From: Lingula anatina
Lineage: Eukaryota; Brachiopoda; Lingulata; Lingulida; Lingulidae
Direction of reading: 5' to 3'
DNA length: 64,000 nucleotides
Assembly (NCBI RefSeq): GCF_001039355.2
Contig: NW_019775969.1
Location: 162,500-226,499, forward strand
Each line of letters begins with the position of its first letter. The first letter of the stretch is position 1. The position numbers and the translations under genes were made by a program. This document shows positions 51,558 to 63,448 of this stretch, in pieces. The notes under the pieces were generated by a model. It saw nothing but the letters and a program-made list of their open reading frames with translations, was not told where the DNA came from and made no database searches.

Positions 51558-52478
51558 ATGTCTTATTCAGGCACAGATTTCGGTCCACTGCGAGATGTAC
51601 TGTCACAGGCCCTAATGGCCAAGAATCATGTCCGAATACGCGCCTTTGTTGACAGATACTGGCCTTTTCTGCCAACCATCGCAGGTTTGCCGGACAGTAC
51701 AGGTCGCTGTAACATCGGTAGGGCAGCAAAGTGCGGGCTAGTGGGTGCCGTTGACGCGTTCATATCTGCCGGGGTGGACGTTAACGCCAAAAGCATCTCT
51801 GGATGGTCGCCTTTGATGTACGCCGCCGGTGCTGGCGAGCAAATATTGGTGGAGAAACTGATCAGAGCTGGTGCCAATGTGCACGTCCAGGAGACAGGTG
51901 GCGCCACCGCCTTGTATCTTGCCTGCCAGAAGGGACACGCCGGTATCGTGAGCAAGCTGCTTAGAGCAGGGGCTGATGTTAACCAACAGGTCTCTGATGG
52001 TTCGAGCTGTCTGTATATCGCCACACAAAAAGGGCACAAGAACATCGTGCAGATACTGCTTTCAGCTGGAGCAGACGTTAATTTACTGACAGATAACGGT
52101 GCTAGCAGCCTGTACATTGCATCTCAAAACGGACATTTAGAACTAGTGAAAATTCTTTTGGAACAGGGAGCTGATGTTAACATTCAGAAAGACACTGGGA
52201 GCAGCAGCTTGTACATAGCCTCACAGAACGGCCACGAGGACGTCGTCAAGGTACTATTAGCAGCAGGGGCTGATGTGAATTTGAGGAAAAACATAGGCAC
52301 CAGCTGCCTCCACATTGCGTCACACTTTGGGCACACGGGTGTGGTCGAGGTCCTGTTAGAGGCAGATGCAGAGGTGAACGCTAAAACAAAGTCAGGGAAA
52401 ACAAGTCTGCAAATAGCAAGACAAGAAAACCATAATGACATCTGCGTCTTGCTCAGGGCGACTGGGGCGAAAGAATGA
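51558..52478 (+). CDS. intronless ankyrin-repeat protein (306 aa), copy 2
   Basis: This is the same protein as at 45808, with Ser2 for Tyr2 and Val265 for Ala265. I count 12 base differences over 921, nine of them at silent sites, and no frameshift or stop, so the coding sequence is under constraint. The domain layout is identical: a 48-residue N-terminal region and about eight ankyrin repeats. Because the duplicated block starts right after an N, this is more likely the second allele of one gene than a true paralogue. Downstream AATAAA at 52804-52809. Confidence 0.88.
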   Translation: MSYSGTDFGPLRDVLSQALMAKNHVRIRAFVDRYWPFLPTIAGLPDSTGRCNIGRAAKCGLVGAVDAFISAGVDVNAKSISGWSPLMYAAGAGEQILVEKLIRAGANVHVQETGGATALYLACQKGHAGIVSKLLRAGADVNQQVSDGSSCLYIATQKGHKNIVQILLSAGADVNLLTDNGASSLYIASQNGHLELVKILLEQGADVNIQKDTGSSSLYIASQNGHEDVVKVLLAAGADVNLRKNIGTSCLHIASHFGHTGVVEVLLEADAEVNAKTKSGKTSLQIARQENHNDICVLLRATGAKE

Positions 52479-52803
52479 TGACCTTCTTTGGGAAACGGCT
52501 TGAGAATGTATTTGGGTACAGGGAAAGAATTATATTCCAAAGACTATTAAGCTACCACTCGCATCTTCTCGTCCAATCACGCGTGAAATAACCGAAGATG
52601 ATATTCGAGATTGTTATTTAAAGTTCTCACGTTTATTTATTGAGGAACACATTTTTTGTGGTCTAAATGCTTTTAGGTTATATATGCCGTAGGCGGTTTT
52701 TATCACATTTAAACTGTTTATAATACTTGTGCCATGTTTTTCCAAAGTACACAATTTAGCCTTCCATTTTCATTAGTACAACCACTGTAGCACTACATGT
52801 ACA

Positions 52804-52809
52804 AATAAA
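52804..52809 (+). promoter_or_regulatory. polyadenylation signal, ankyrin gene copy 2
   Basis: AATAAA 326 bases after the stop codon, equivalent to 47048-47053. Confidence 0.5.
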
Positions 52810-53937
52810 TCAATTTTCTATTTGATTGAAAAAAATCGGTCGGTCTGGTCAAAAGCCTTAATCGTGGTTATCAAGAGTCCTTGTGCGTGCTCCAGCTGTA
52901 TACAGCCTTCTTGTACGATCTGATTTTCTGGTTAGTTTTACGGTATTATATATACTGGTTTTTATTGACATTTTTTTTCGAGAATAAAATCCATTAGCAC
53001 AAAATTACGAATAATTGCTCGTCACGCGCCTGTACTTGGATACGATATTTTGGATTATTTTTAGTTGAATAACTTAGTTCTAAACAAAGTATGATTCATT
53101 TGGAGACTTTTTCTAACCAGTTGTAAGAATAGGGCATATTGTAACAGGTGGGCCGTATAAGCTGTAAAGTATGTAAAATATTGCAGAAACCAACAGATTT
53201 TCTGAAAAAAATCTCAACGACAAGGATATGATTTAATCTTTTATTATTTGCACGTTTTTGATAAAAAGAATTAATTGAAGTATAAGTTTGCGAACACATC
53301 ATGTAAACCTAGTCATCCACCGCAACCGGCCAACGGACCATTTTCTAACGAATGTAGAATCCTACGTTCATACACGAAAAAGCAAAAGTACGACATTCCC
53401 ACATCAATCCTACCTGTGTAATTTCCAAAGGTGAATTCAGGTCTGTGAAGATTTATAATGCTTTTTACATCTTAAAACTAAATATTTATTTGCAAGAAAC
53501 CCAAGGATATACCCAGGAAAGGTGTTAAAAGGGGAGTCGGAATGTTATGCACGCGACACTTTTATTAATTTGGGGTGCATGCGTTATGTAAGTTTAGATC
53601 TTTATGAATTAAATTATCTAGAAGATACACAAAATTTAAACAAGTTAAATAATCATCACACCGAACAGCACAAGTCCATTAAACAATGCATCTACAAAAT
53701 TTCTACGGCCTACCTGTACGTAGTCTATAACGTATCCTTCAATATCGTTACAAATCATTTCCACAACTGCGAATGTAATTTATTTTTAAAGACTTTCTTT
53801 TGAAAGATGTAAAAAAAAATTGAAGACCACACTAAATGTGCCAATTTTTCGTAAGTCGTCCGTAGAAAGCATATCTTTTTGTCCGTGCAGAATAATTTAT
53901 ACCTTGACGTCTAACCAATAGGAAGGCCTGTGACGAC

Positions 53938-54051
53938 CCGATATGTCCGACAGGCCAGAAATGTCCTACGACCAGAGAAGGCCAGAAATGTCCTACTCCA
54001 GAGAAGGCCAGATATGTCCGACAAAAAAGAGCCAGATGTGTCCGACTGGCC
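53938..54051. repeat. TGTCCGAC minisatellite, long allele
   Basis: About five imperfect units of CCAGATATGTCCGAC type; one unit (AGAAATGTCCTACTCCAGAG) more than at 48192-48280. Confidence 0.75.
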
Positions 54052-54088
54052 AGACATTTTACCACAAAAACGGCAATTATAGCAATTT

Positions 54089-54318
54089 ATCTATGCTCGT
54101 CATCAGTCCACGTGACCTCCATAGATGGCAATACTCTGCAATAATCTCTTAAGAGATTATTAAAAAAAAAAAAACTTTTTAGAAAAAAAAACAAAAAAAC
54201 AGGGACTAATTTTGAATGTAGAAATGGATTCATTAACCATTGGTAAGTATGGGAAAAATGCTGTTTACCCCAGGAAAATTCATTTTTGGGCCAAAATGAA
54301 CAGTTGTTATCCCTTTAT
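54089..54318 (+). repeat. dispersed repeat R1, copy 3
   Basis: Allelic counterpart of 48321-48537, with a longer poly-A/T stretch after the palindrome. Confidence 0.75.
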
Positions 54319-54324
54319 TTATAC

Positions 54325-54408
54325 CCCCTATCAGCTTCAGTAGGCGTGCCAGACATCAGAGCCGCTTAAGCCGAGTGCAATTTAGCGAGAATCTCCTCGG
54401 TGATGGAC
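54325..54408. mobile_element. foldback MITE fragment
   Basis: CCTATCAGCTTCAGTAGGCG, then TGCCAGACATCAGAGCCGCT and GCAATTTAGCGAGAATCTCC. Slightly more complete than its counterpart at 48546. Confidence 0.65.
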
Positions 54409-55004
54409 CGTGAATCCGTACGATTTCGTATAAATTTATACGGATATTGTCTGCCTAAGCACGGGTCACTGCACGAAAGGAGATATGCAGGCTGTATGCA
54501 GGCACCGCACGGACGATGCATGGCAAATGTGACAGTAGTAAATCGGTCAGTAGATCACACCACATTACAAAGGAGCAACGCTAACGATAAACGCTTGGCC
54601 AGCTTGTGTGCTTGAATCGCGTGATGTGGTATATAATAGAAGGGTAAAAAAATACTTTGACAGAGAGCACTTTTTTATTATAAAAGTATTTATTGTTATT
54701 GCGCCAATAATTCGACCGGTCGAATTGAGCCGAGATTTAATTACTCTGCCCCTGCAGGGACGACGCGTGGGGAGGCGTGGAAGAGGCGGAGAGACCATTA
54801 CAGGATTAAGCGGTCTTCCTTTTATGTAGGTCCGCCATATTTAGGCCGTGGACCAGCAAGCACTCGGCTCTTCTCATTCTGAATGGCCTCTAACAATACC
54901 AGACTTGAGTATGGACCACTGAACAAAAGTCAGGGATGTGGAACAAACCATTTGAATAGTGCGCATAGCTATAACAATTTTGGACAGAATGTGAAGTTAA
55001 AAGA

Positions 55005-55375
55005 ACATTATTTTCATGTTATGTTGTACAAGGCCATGTTAATCTTTGTACCGGTACAGGAATGAACTGAATTGAATTGAATTTCAAGGCGTGTTGAGGT
55101 ACCTACGTTACGATGTCATTTGGTGACGTCAGTTGACGCAGTTTAGTCAAATTTCTGTCCAAGTCTGTCCTGTTTGTGAACAGACCCAGGGACGCATTTT
55201 CGACAAAGATTAGTTTCTTCATAATTTCAAACACTATGTAGTTGTCGTTTTTTTTTTTTTTAAATATTTTTCGATGATCGTACATTTCAAAACCAGATAA
55301 CGAAAAATCTTTTTTTTTCAGCAGGTACATTAAAAAATGTGCACTCATATACCGTCCTAGGTGTGTATGGGTTGT
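55005..55375 (+). repeat. dispersed repeat R2, direct copy 2
   Basis: Counterpart of 49211-49576 in the second haplotype-like copy. Confidence 0.7.
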
Positions 55376-55454
55376 ATAGTGTTTAGATTGCTGACATCTG
55401 CAATTTAAATTCTGCCCGACAAATTTGAAGGGCGATAATGTCTTCTCTTGGACT

Positions 55455-55684
55455 GGGTTCACATGCCTAGATCGATCCATCTAGATCGGTCTAACTCCCT
55501 GGGGTATCTCACTAAATTGCTACCAACTAACCGGCTTAAACGTCTGTCACGCCTACCGAATCAGCTAGGGGGGTAAAGACATCTGTACTAGGCGTGACAG
55601 ACATTTAAGCCGGTTAAGTTGATAACAGTTTAGTGAAACTCCCCAAGGAGATAGATCGATCCAAATATCTGTGGGAAAAGCCCC
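55455..55684. mobile_element. foldback MITE, copy I (shorter apex)
   Basis: Counterpart of 49658-49901. At the hairpin tip it reads GGGGGGTAAAGACATCTGTA, 14 bases fewer than copy H, so one side of the inner stem is gone. Confidence 0.85.
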
Positions 55685-56604
55685 TTGTACATAATTTTTG
55701 CATTATTTCTGTCTAGCTTTTTTCGGTAATAGCATTCCTTTTTTATTGGAATCTCTTCTGTTTAAAACAGTGAAAGATAAGTCAGTCGTTTTTCATCTAT
55801 CGTAACCCATCTAAAAGGTATGCGTTCATTCCCATTTAGGCGTTTTAAAAAACTTAGTAACAGATGTATTGAAAGGGCTGAACCAATTCCTTCAAACAAT
55901 CTTTTCATTTACTTTATGTCCTGTAAATTTTGTTAACATTCGATTTTCTGACGTTGCTTCAGAGATGAAGTGATCTCTGTCAACGTTTAATCGTATACAC
56001 AGCAGAAATGACTTCATTTTAGTCAATGAATCACCATGTAGATAAAGAAAACTAGAGCTTAATTCTCAAGTGAAAGGAGACGAGAGTGAACGGTATTGTA
56101 GAATGAATTGAAGATGGTTCATTTATTTACTGTACAGTTTGTATAATTCCGATTTCAAATGTCTTTTATGCAAGCGACACTCCCCAGGCACGTGGTTGCC
56201 ACGCTGGTCTTCTATTTTTATCCTCTTATCCTGAGATATTTGACACGTTTCACCACAGGTCACATTTACGTGGCATTTTACAAAATATTTGTGAAGACTT
56301 ATCCTCTCTTCGTACGCCACGGCTGTTATTTTTAAAAACAAAAGTGGTTAAAAGTAAGTGTGATACATTAATTTCTAAGTGTATTTCTGCAAGTGGGATT
56401 TTTAAGCTTTTAAGTTTTCGGGATCGGGAGGTACAGGCGGGTGATATAAGCATGGCACCATCTGTGTGAATAGTGCTCTATGTGACATGGGGAACCCGTT
56501 CGCAAAAACTTCATTGTTTCAACTGTACAACTACTTAGATTAGTAGAGGCCGTACAAATTGCAGAATGAGGTTAGCAAAAGTACTGTTGAAAAAAGGTAC
56601 CATG

Positions 56605-57209
56605 CTACATGAATTCACAGCAGGGTTGCCAGGAGAAAGCCACTTATCACCTTTGTAAACAGATGAAGAAGACTGACATGGGCTGCAAGGACCATATTTT
56701 CTGATGAGTCCATATTCATCGTTTACAACGTGGGTGGACAGTTGAGAGTATGGAGAACATGATAAACATCTTCTTTGCCACAGTATATGCATTTCCTCAT
56801 TAGACAGTCCACTTCAATAAAAGTTTACAGGTACATTGGTGTCAGAAATGGTGAACTAGAGTTGATAAATGGGAACCAGAACCACGATCGTTTCACTAAC
56901 ATTCTACACCATTACCGGTTGAAAACACCTTTGGGGACAGGAACCATCCGTTCATTTTCCAAGATAATAACGCTACACCCCAAAGGGTCAGGGCTCTAAC
57001 AGAGTGGCTCTACCAGCAAGGCATCAAGAGTGGATTGGCCTGTCCAATCACCGCATGGAAACCCCATTGAAAGCCCGTGGAATGAGATTGGAAAACAAGT
57101 GACAAAGGATTGCCTCTTTACCAGAAATGATCTAATTCAAAATATCGTTAGATTCTGGGTGATTACTGAACTTATTAGTCTATGCCCAGAAAGATTGTGG
57201 CCATGCTGA
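56605..57209 (+). pseudogene. Tc1/mariner-like transposase relic
   Basis: Decayed DDE transposase with stops and frameshifts. Identifiable blocks in order: RKPLIT near 56636; FSDES (first catalytic Asp codon 56703-56705) followed by GGQLRVWR; FQDNNATP (second Asp codon 56963-56965) with ALTEWLYQQGIK; and SPHGNPIES (third acidic residue Glu, 57069-57071) with PWNEIGKQ and the tail VTKDCLFTRNDLI. These follow the Tc1 order SDES...QDNARPH...SPDLNPIE. The N-terminal DNA-binding half is not recognisable and no inverted repeats were found. Not functional. Confidence 0.8.
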
Positions 57210-57858
57210 GATCACGTGGCTATCCTACAAAATGCTGGTCTGTAAACCTGTAGTAAAGATACTAACTTGGCGTAACATGATTTCAATAAAACATTAATTG
57301 AAAACCTGACAAATCCAACTATTGTTCATTCAAAAGCACAATGGTGCAATGCTTTTGTCACCCCCTGTAGGCCTACGTTGTTCTATCCAGAATTCTATAA
57401 ACCTTTTGCATCAGCATTACTATTCGCAGCAGTACAGTAAAATACTAGTAGCTGTCCATAAATTTATGTAAAATTCAGCGTAAAATCTTATTTTATGACA
57501 CCAAGGAAATGTGTTCACGGACAGCCAGTTTACACATTGGGTAAGGGTCATTCCACAAAAAAGCGAACATTTTAGCGTCGTTAGTACCTCACACATTTCG
57601 TGTACTATTTGTATCACTGTTTCATATCACCTTTTAATTATATTTGAACGGTACTATAGTACCAGTAAAAGATAGCAAAAATAATGGATCAAATAAAATT
57701 ATGCAGGTATTTCGCAAAATGTGTGTCTGACGTGACTCAGTAGTCACTTTTTGGTGGAATGTCCCTCGAAGTGACTTTTGTTCACTGCATAGTTCATTTT
57801 TAAAATCTGAAAATCACATTTTAATTATTAATATATCATTGTTTTCAATAATCCGTAG

Positions 57859-58416
57859 ATGCCCTTGAAGTCGGCCTCCGCTCCTTATCCAGAATTTTGG
57901 CTTCGCAAAATTCGCTCTATGTTTGCCATGTTTGACCATGACCAAGATGGCGTCATCCACAGAGAGGACATTGTCGACTGGTGTGTAAAGAACGCTAAAG
58001 GTCGCCTTAATCAAGTTCAGATGGAAGTTTTCCAGGAACTGATGGACGAAGCTTGGGAATACTACTGGGCTGGAGAAGAAAAGAGAACCGAAGTCACACT
58101 TTACGACATTGCAGACAGCGTGAACCGCACTTACCAGGCTCCGGGCTTCAAGGCTTTGCAAGACAAGTGGTTAGGTACCTGTTTTGATAAAGTGGCAGAT
58201 ATCGACGGTGACGGCTATTTGACTTTAGAAGAATTTACGTCTTTTCTTGGGTTGTTTGGCGTACACCCATTGAGCGTCCCTGCGTGTTTCGAAGCTCTGA
58301 AGACCAACAAAGATGACCTCATCAGCAGAGAACAGTTCGTGCAAAAGGGGAAAGAATTTGCTTATATTACAGTAAATTCTCCAGCAAAAATGTTCTGGGG
58401 ACCCTTTATTGCTTAG
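57859..58416 (+). CDS. sarcoplasmic calcium-binding protein (SCP)-like EF-hand protein
   Basis: 185-residue cytosolic Ca2+-binding protein, the usual SCP length (about 175-195), expected to buffer calcium in muscle or neurons. Four EF-hand positions: loop 1 at residues 26-37 (DHDQDGVIHRED) and loop 3 at 114-125 (DIDGDGYLTLEE) are canonical; loop 2 (around GEEKRTEVTLYD) and loop 4 (KTNKDDLISREQ) lack key acidic ligands and probably bind weakly or not at all. The aromatic, Gly-containing C-terminus (MFWGPFIA) recalls SCP and calexcitin tails. The ATG directly follows TAG in TCCGTAGATG, which looks like a splice acceptor, so a 5' UTR exon, or less likely a coding exon, may lie upstream. The coding part is a single exon. 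Calexcitin is the alternative family name. Confidence 0.9.
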   Translation: MPLKSASAPYPEFWLRKIRSMFAMFDHDQDGVIHREDIVDWCVKNAKGRLNQVQMEVFQELMDEAWEYYWAGEEKRTEVTLYDIADSVNRTYQAPGFKALQDKWLGTCFDKVADIDGDGYLTLEEFTSFLGLFGVHPLSVPACFEALKTNKDDLISREQFVQKGKEFAYITVNSPAKMFWGPFIA

Positions 58417-60355
58417 AAACTCGAGTCACAATTTAAACCTTTTCAATCTGAACTGTAATATTTTATATTATTGAGACGGTTAGGGGTTTGGTATTAAGCA
58501 GTCATACAGGCAGATTGCTTCTGGGTTTTCATAGCCCTTGTTCAAAATGAATCATTTGAAAACTACAGTTTACCGATGTGAACAATCTCAATCCTACCAC
58601 AAGAATGTGGCATGTTTTGCGTTGTTAAAAAAGGTAATTCTTATAACATGAAAAGCAGTGTTACCAATATGGTTTATTGTATAACGAATATTACAAAAAC
58701 GGATGTCCTTTATATGATATGCACAGTGTCTGTACGCATTCTGATCTTAACTATACTGATAACTATATAGTTTATATGAATGAATGTATAATGAATAATG
58801 GGGAGATCTAGGATTTTGAGAAAATTGCACATGATAAACAGATTGCCATTCTCAATTTAAATAGTTTTAATACAAGCCTTCCCACGGCTAAAATGAACCA
58901 CAAATATAATTAAATACGGTGGGAGGAATACTCATGCCTTCTTTCACACCTCTTTACCAACTTAACTTCCATCTGGCCAATTATTGTGAAATAATTAATA
59001 ATGGATAATCTGTTTAAATAATAATTATACCAAAATATTGAAACAAACAAAATGACTGCAACTCACAAGCATACTCATCTTACTTACTATTACTCATTCA
59101 AGCAATATATATATATATATATATATATATATTCTTTTTTTTTTTGCAAATTAGCGATATTGTCACAAAAACATATCATTTGGCACCAAACACAAAACAC
59201 AGTTGATATATATACATATTTAACTTACTAAAATGAAGATTTCATTAACAGGTATACAACATGACTGCACAATGGAATATGAATCATTTGAAATACTTTT
59301 TTAACTTTCTCCATTCTGTTGCACAGATATGTATACATACCTCATCTTTCAAATTAAGTTACAGTTACTATCACATTGATATGGACTGTCCTATAATCTC
59401 AGGATATATTGTAGAGTACTGGTATCATTGTGTACTCACTACATTAAATATCATATTTCCTTTGTCTGTGTACCATACAGTAATGACACCAGATTCAGAC
59501 TTTTTTTACATATAATCTCACCATAATATGTTTATCTAAAATAACTTCAATTTTAATTATTACATATTATCACAATATTGAAAGACAGCTAAAAGGGTAA
59601 CAATATGGACAATAAATATCAATACATGACAGTGAAACGCATGTAAATATGTGATATCTCACGCTTACAGATATGTATATAATGTAAAAACAATGCTGCC
59701 GGTACAGAGTCTCATTGTCATTCCGTTGAGTAAACATGTCCTTTTCAAGGCCGATTTTATATACTATGCTGTAGTATACTTAATCAAATGAATAAACAGT
59801 AAACTTAACCACATATTAGAAACATAAAGTACACACCTTACCTTTGCATGGTGTTTTGATTGACAATTACAAAATAAATGGCGTCTGTCACTAGACTGAG
59901 GTGAAATCTCTGTGGTAATATTACTGACTGCATTTTTTTCTTATAATAAGTGAAGTAAAAATATAAAAAATAACCATATCTTCTGAAGCATCTAATCAGA
60001 TAAAACCCTGTTAACCTGAACTTTCTTGTAACATTTTAACATAACAGCAGTTCAGAAAGTAGGAAAGAAATGTAAAATGGCCCACTAGTCATGCATATAA
60101 AACTGTCATTGTTGGTCCCGCTGTAAACAGTAAATAATGTACATTCTTATTTACTGACTGGATAAACAATTAGTCTAAGATTTGAATCCAACTTAAGAGA
60201 CTAGAATTTCAACATAAGTACAATAAAAATTTTTGACAGTGGGCACTCTTTCCCCCATCAATTAGAATAGTATATAACTTGAAACTGGTATTAAAAATAC
60301 AACTGCATAACATAACAATATCTTACTAAAATTACAACTTTCCCTTTTTTTCTTT
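58417..60355. other. tail-to-tail spacer between SCP and VWA5-like genes
   Basis: AT-rich 3' UTR and intergenic sequence with no recognisable coding frame; includes a (TA)n run. Confidence 0.6.
59105..59132. repeat. (TA)n microsatellite
   Basis: About 14 TA units followed by a poly-T tract. Confidence 0.9.
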
Positions 60356-62644
60356 TTACACAGAAGTTTCAAATACATACGACTCTCCAACTTTAATGGC
60401 ACTATATGAAACATTGGAGGAGGGATAGGACAAAGAACTTTCTTTTCCATAACCCTGGTCAATAGCGTCATGTCCATTTTGTGAGTGGTAAGTTCTTGAG
60501 GCCATGTGGTTTGTCTTTGTGTAGGTGTTTAATAGCATATCCCCAGCACTGCTAAGGTACCTTGCATTCTTCCATTTATTGCTAGCCGCTGCGTCCAAAC
60601 TTTCATCATCATTTTCCGCCGTAAGTATTCTATCATCACTGACCAGTGAGATGAGACTGTCTATTTCATCATCTCTGATATTATCATTTGGCACTTGATG
60701 GCGCTCCCTCTCACTGACAGTTTTCATCCACTCCATAATCACATGTAATCCATGATCAGATCCGCCAGTATGTGTTGCCGAGGGGTGTGTATGCTTAAGA
60801 GCATCCAGTCCATTTGTCTGCACAATAGATGGCACCACCGACTGACCTGATACATAAGTCTGGCCAGGGTGTTCAAAACCATTTCTACCAATATTGGTGT
60901 CTGGTGTAGAGCTCCTAAGTGGCATATTTATTTTATTTGAGACGTTCAAAGTAGGGCTTATCTCTCCTTTCACAGAATTATTAGTTTTTTCTCTTGATAA
61001 TTCAACAAAGTTTCTAGCATTACTTGTATCACTCCATCTTGAATTTTCCCTGAATTCAACTTCCCTATCCAGTGACTTAGCTCTAATAGTGCTGGCATCT
61101 ACAGGTTCTCTTCTGCCCTCTCCAATACCATTCCCAAGATTCACTGTAGATAAAACATCTTCAGTATCATCTTTTTGATTATAGTTTCTAAGTATATCAC
61201 CTAATACTTCATCACATCTTTGTATTCTTAAAACGTCTGCTGCTGTTCCTGCTAAATCTAGCAAGCTATCACTATGGATACACTGGGAGTTCAGCCAATC
61301 CAAGGCCTTCTTCTTAATAAAAGTCCACTCTGAATGTTGTCCTGCATTCCTTTGCAGCCAAACCACAGCCAGGACTGTAGCCCATACACTCTGACTCTGA
61401 AATACCATAAAACATAGCTAATTGTGAATTACTGCTATTTCTTTATTATATCATTTTTCTGAAAATAATAAACTCGATTAAGCTTAAAATGGAATACACC
61501 TTGTAAATTGTTGAAACACTTATGGGATTCTGATTTCAAATGAAGGAGTATAATTCAGAGATAGAAACTATTAACAGGATGTCAAATCAACAGTTTCAAG
61601 TCTTTTGTGAAATGCGACCATACACAGAACTGGCCTCTCAAATAACCATTTTACTTGGCAGTATCACACCTACCACAAAGCACTACCCTTAGATACAATA
61701 AAGTTAGCATTTTTCTACAAATAACTATTAATTTCATCAGAGTTAAGAAACTGTGAAAATCAAACTTTGCCAATGTTAATTACACTCTGCCAAAATGACA
61801 ATCGCTGATGTGAATTCTACTACTAATGACAAAAGACACTTTGCAAGAAAATGCATTTGCTCCACCTCACCCTGCATCACCTCGCTAAAACACAATACAG
61901 TTGATACCTCACCCAAAACAACGCAATCTACATCTCACCTGATGCAATACAAACTCCTATACATATTAACCATTCAAACCCATACTTACAGGACAGGGGC
62001 ACCTGGCAATCATCCTCTCCACTGATGTATCCAGGATTTCTGCCAGGGCAGCATCTAGGCACCATGAGCCATCAAATCCCTGGCACTCTGCCAGAAGATA
62101 TTCTTTCTTCAGGACAGGGGTGGTGGGGGACTCTGGAATACCCTCCAGTAGGAACTCTTTGCTGGCAAATGGGGACTGGGGGCTTCCTAAGAGATGCAGG
62201 AATGGGTGCGCTTTATAGATTTAAGATAATCTTTTCAATCATTTCAAAATAATTTAATTCATTTTTATTTACTGTCATTCATAATTTTGTTTTGATTGTT
62301 TCATGCATGATCAACAAAATGTTCTTTAAAATATCATTTTGAATATATATTATTCATAAGATTTCATAGGATTTAATATCAAAACCATCCCAAAATTCTA
62401 CCATACAAAAAGTGAGTAATCCTGAGGCAATCCTTACCCTGGGTGTCATTAGACATGAAGGAGTCGTCCAGAGTGCCACTGGTATTGATCAAATTTACAG
62501 ATGCTAAAGACACTCTCATCTCATCTCCAAACTCTGCCAAGGGTGCAGATTTGGGCCGCTTTGGTCGATAGCGGACATGTCGACTGGGGGCTTCTCCTGG
62601 ACTCCTCCAAAAGTCATCACTCATTGATGGAGACTTGTTTAAAC
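60356..62644 (-). CDS. von Willebrand factor A domain-containing protein 5 (VWA5B-like), C-terminal exons
   Basis: Three minus-strand exons form the 3' end of a gene that continues beyond the right edge: 62438-62644 (acceptor CTTCAG, donor GTAAGG), 61990-62186 (acceptor CTTAG, donor GTAAGT) and 60356-61396 (acceptor TTTCAG, stop at 60356-60358). Phases join cleanly (1, then 0), giving about 480 residues. The first exon has a basic, Pro-rich segment (RYRPKRPKSAP). The second has CQGFDGSWCLDAALAEIL, and the third starts SVWATVLAVVWLQ with EWTFIKKKALDWL. This FDGSW...ALAEIL...WAT.LA..WL order is the conserved C-terminal module of VWA5A/VWA5B and PARP4. The last 300 residues are hydrophilic, Ser/Asn-rich and probably disordered. 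The VIT and VWA domains would lie outside the window. The family is secure; the paralogue (VWA5B over VWA5A) is inferred. Confidence 0.85.
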
Positions 62645-62770
62645 CTGAAGTAAATAGGGAATGTGAGCATAAACCAACAGAGGAACTGTGTTAAATAAAT
62701 AAATGTATTTATTAATAGAAGTATTCATTACTGTTTACAAAAATCATTCAATCACAAAGCCATGATATTT

Positions 62771-62805
62771 AGAAGAGAGAGAGAGAGAGACAGAGAGAGA
62801 GAGAA
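62771..62805. repeat. (GA)n microsatellite, interrupted
   Basis: About 17 GA units with one CA interruption. Confidence 0.9.
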
Positions 62806-63269
62806 AGAATATGACCCTGCCATCCACAAAAACCAATAATTACAGTTGAAAGACACCTATCACAACAGGTTCTGTACAATTTGCATTTAACAGTATCATT
62901 TTATATTTTAAGTGATCTTACAGTAAATTTACATTATTTTAGTCTTGCGGCAATACATTAGACTGGGCTACAACACTTTGTGTGTACTGCTCAGTTTAAG
63001 AGAAGCATTAATCACACAAGCACTCATGCTATTATGTCTGAAGATTTACATCATGCATATTTTTGCATATGCACCTTCGATTTCAATACACTTAAGTCAA
63101 CTGGCAGCAGTTTATGTTAATTTCGCACAAACAGCTACACGAAAATATCTTTTTCCAATCACACAAACTAGGAAAAACCTCAATTCTGATCAAATAAAAA
63201 ATAAATACAATATTTTACTCAAAATAACCAGTAAACAACCTTAAAAACCTCTGATAATATTATGTTTCA

Positions 63270-63310
63270 CAACAACAACAACAACAAAAACAACAACAAC
63301 AACAACAACA
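63270..63310. repeat. (AAC)n microsatellite
   Basis: About 13 AAC units with one AAAAAC interruption, ending in poly-A. Confidence 0.9.
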
Positions 63311-63448
63311 AAAAAAAACATTAAGTACAACCATGAATCAAGAATCAAGACAAGCATTCTGAAATGGAATCACACAAAATGATATTTCACAAACATTTCA
63401 CTGCATCAAAAGCATGGCATAATTTTCTTCTAAGCCACAAGTACTCAC

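Larger units (their letters stand above)
51154..57827. repeat. tandem duplicated segment 2, copy 2 (6.7 kb)
   Basis: Homologous to 45397-51152. It starts with GGATAATAAGG immediately after the N and continues into unique sequence just before the calcium-binding protein gene. It keeps the Tc1 relic body (56179-57095) that copy 1 has lost. Confidence 0.92.

Noticed and set aside
56535-56792. 85-codon minus-strand frame over the Tc1 relic
   Set aside because: The plus strand carries the transposase blocks FSDES and GGQLRVWR here; the minus frame is a shadow.
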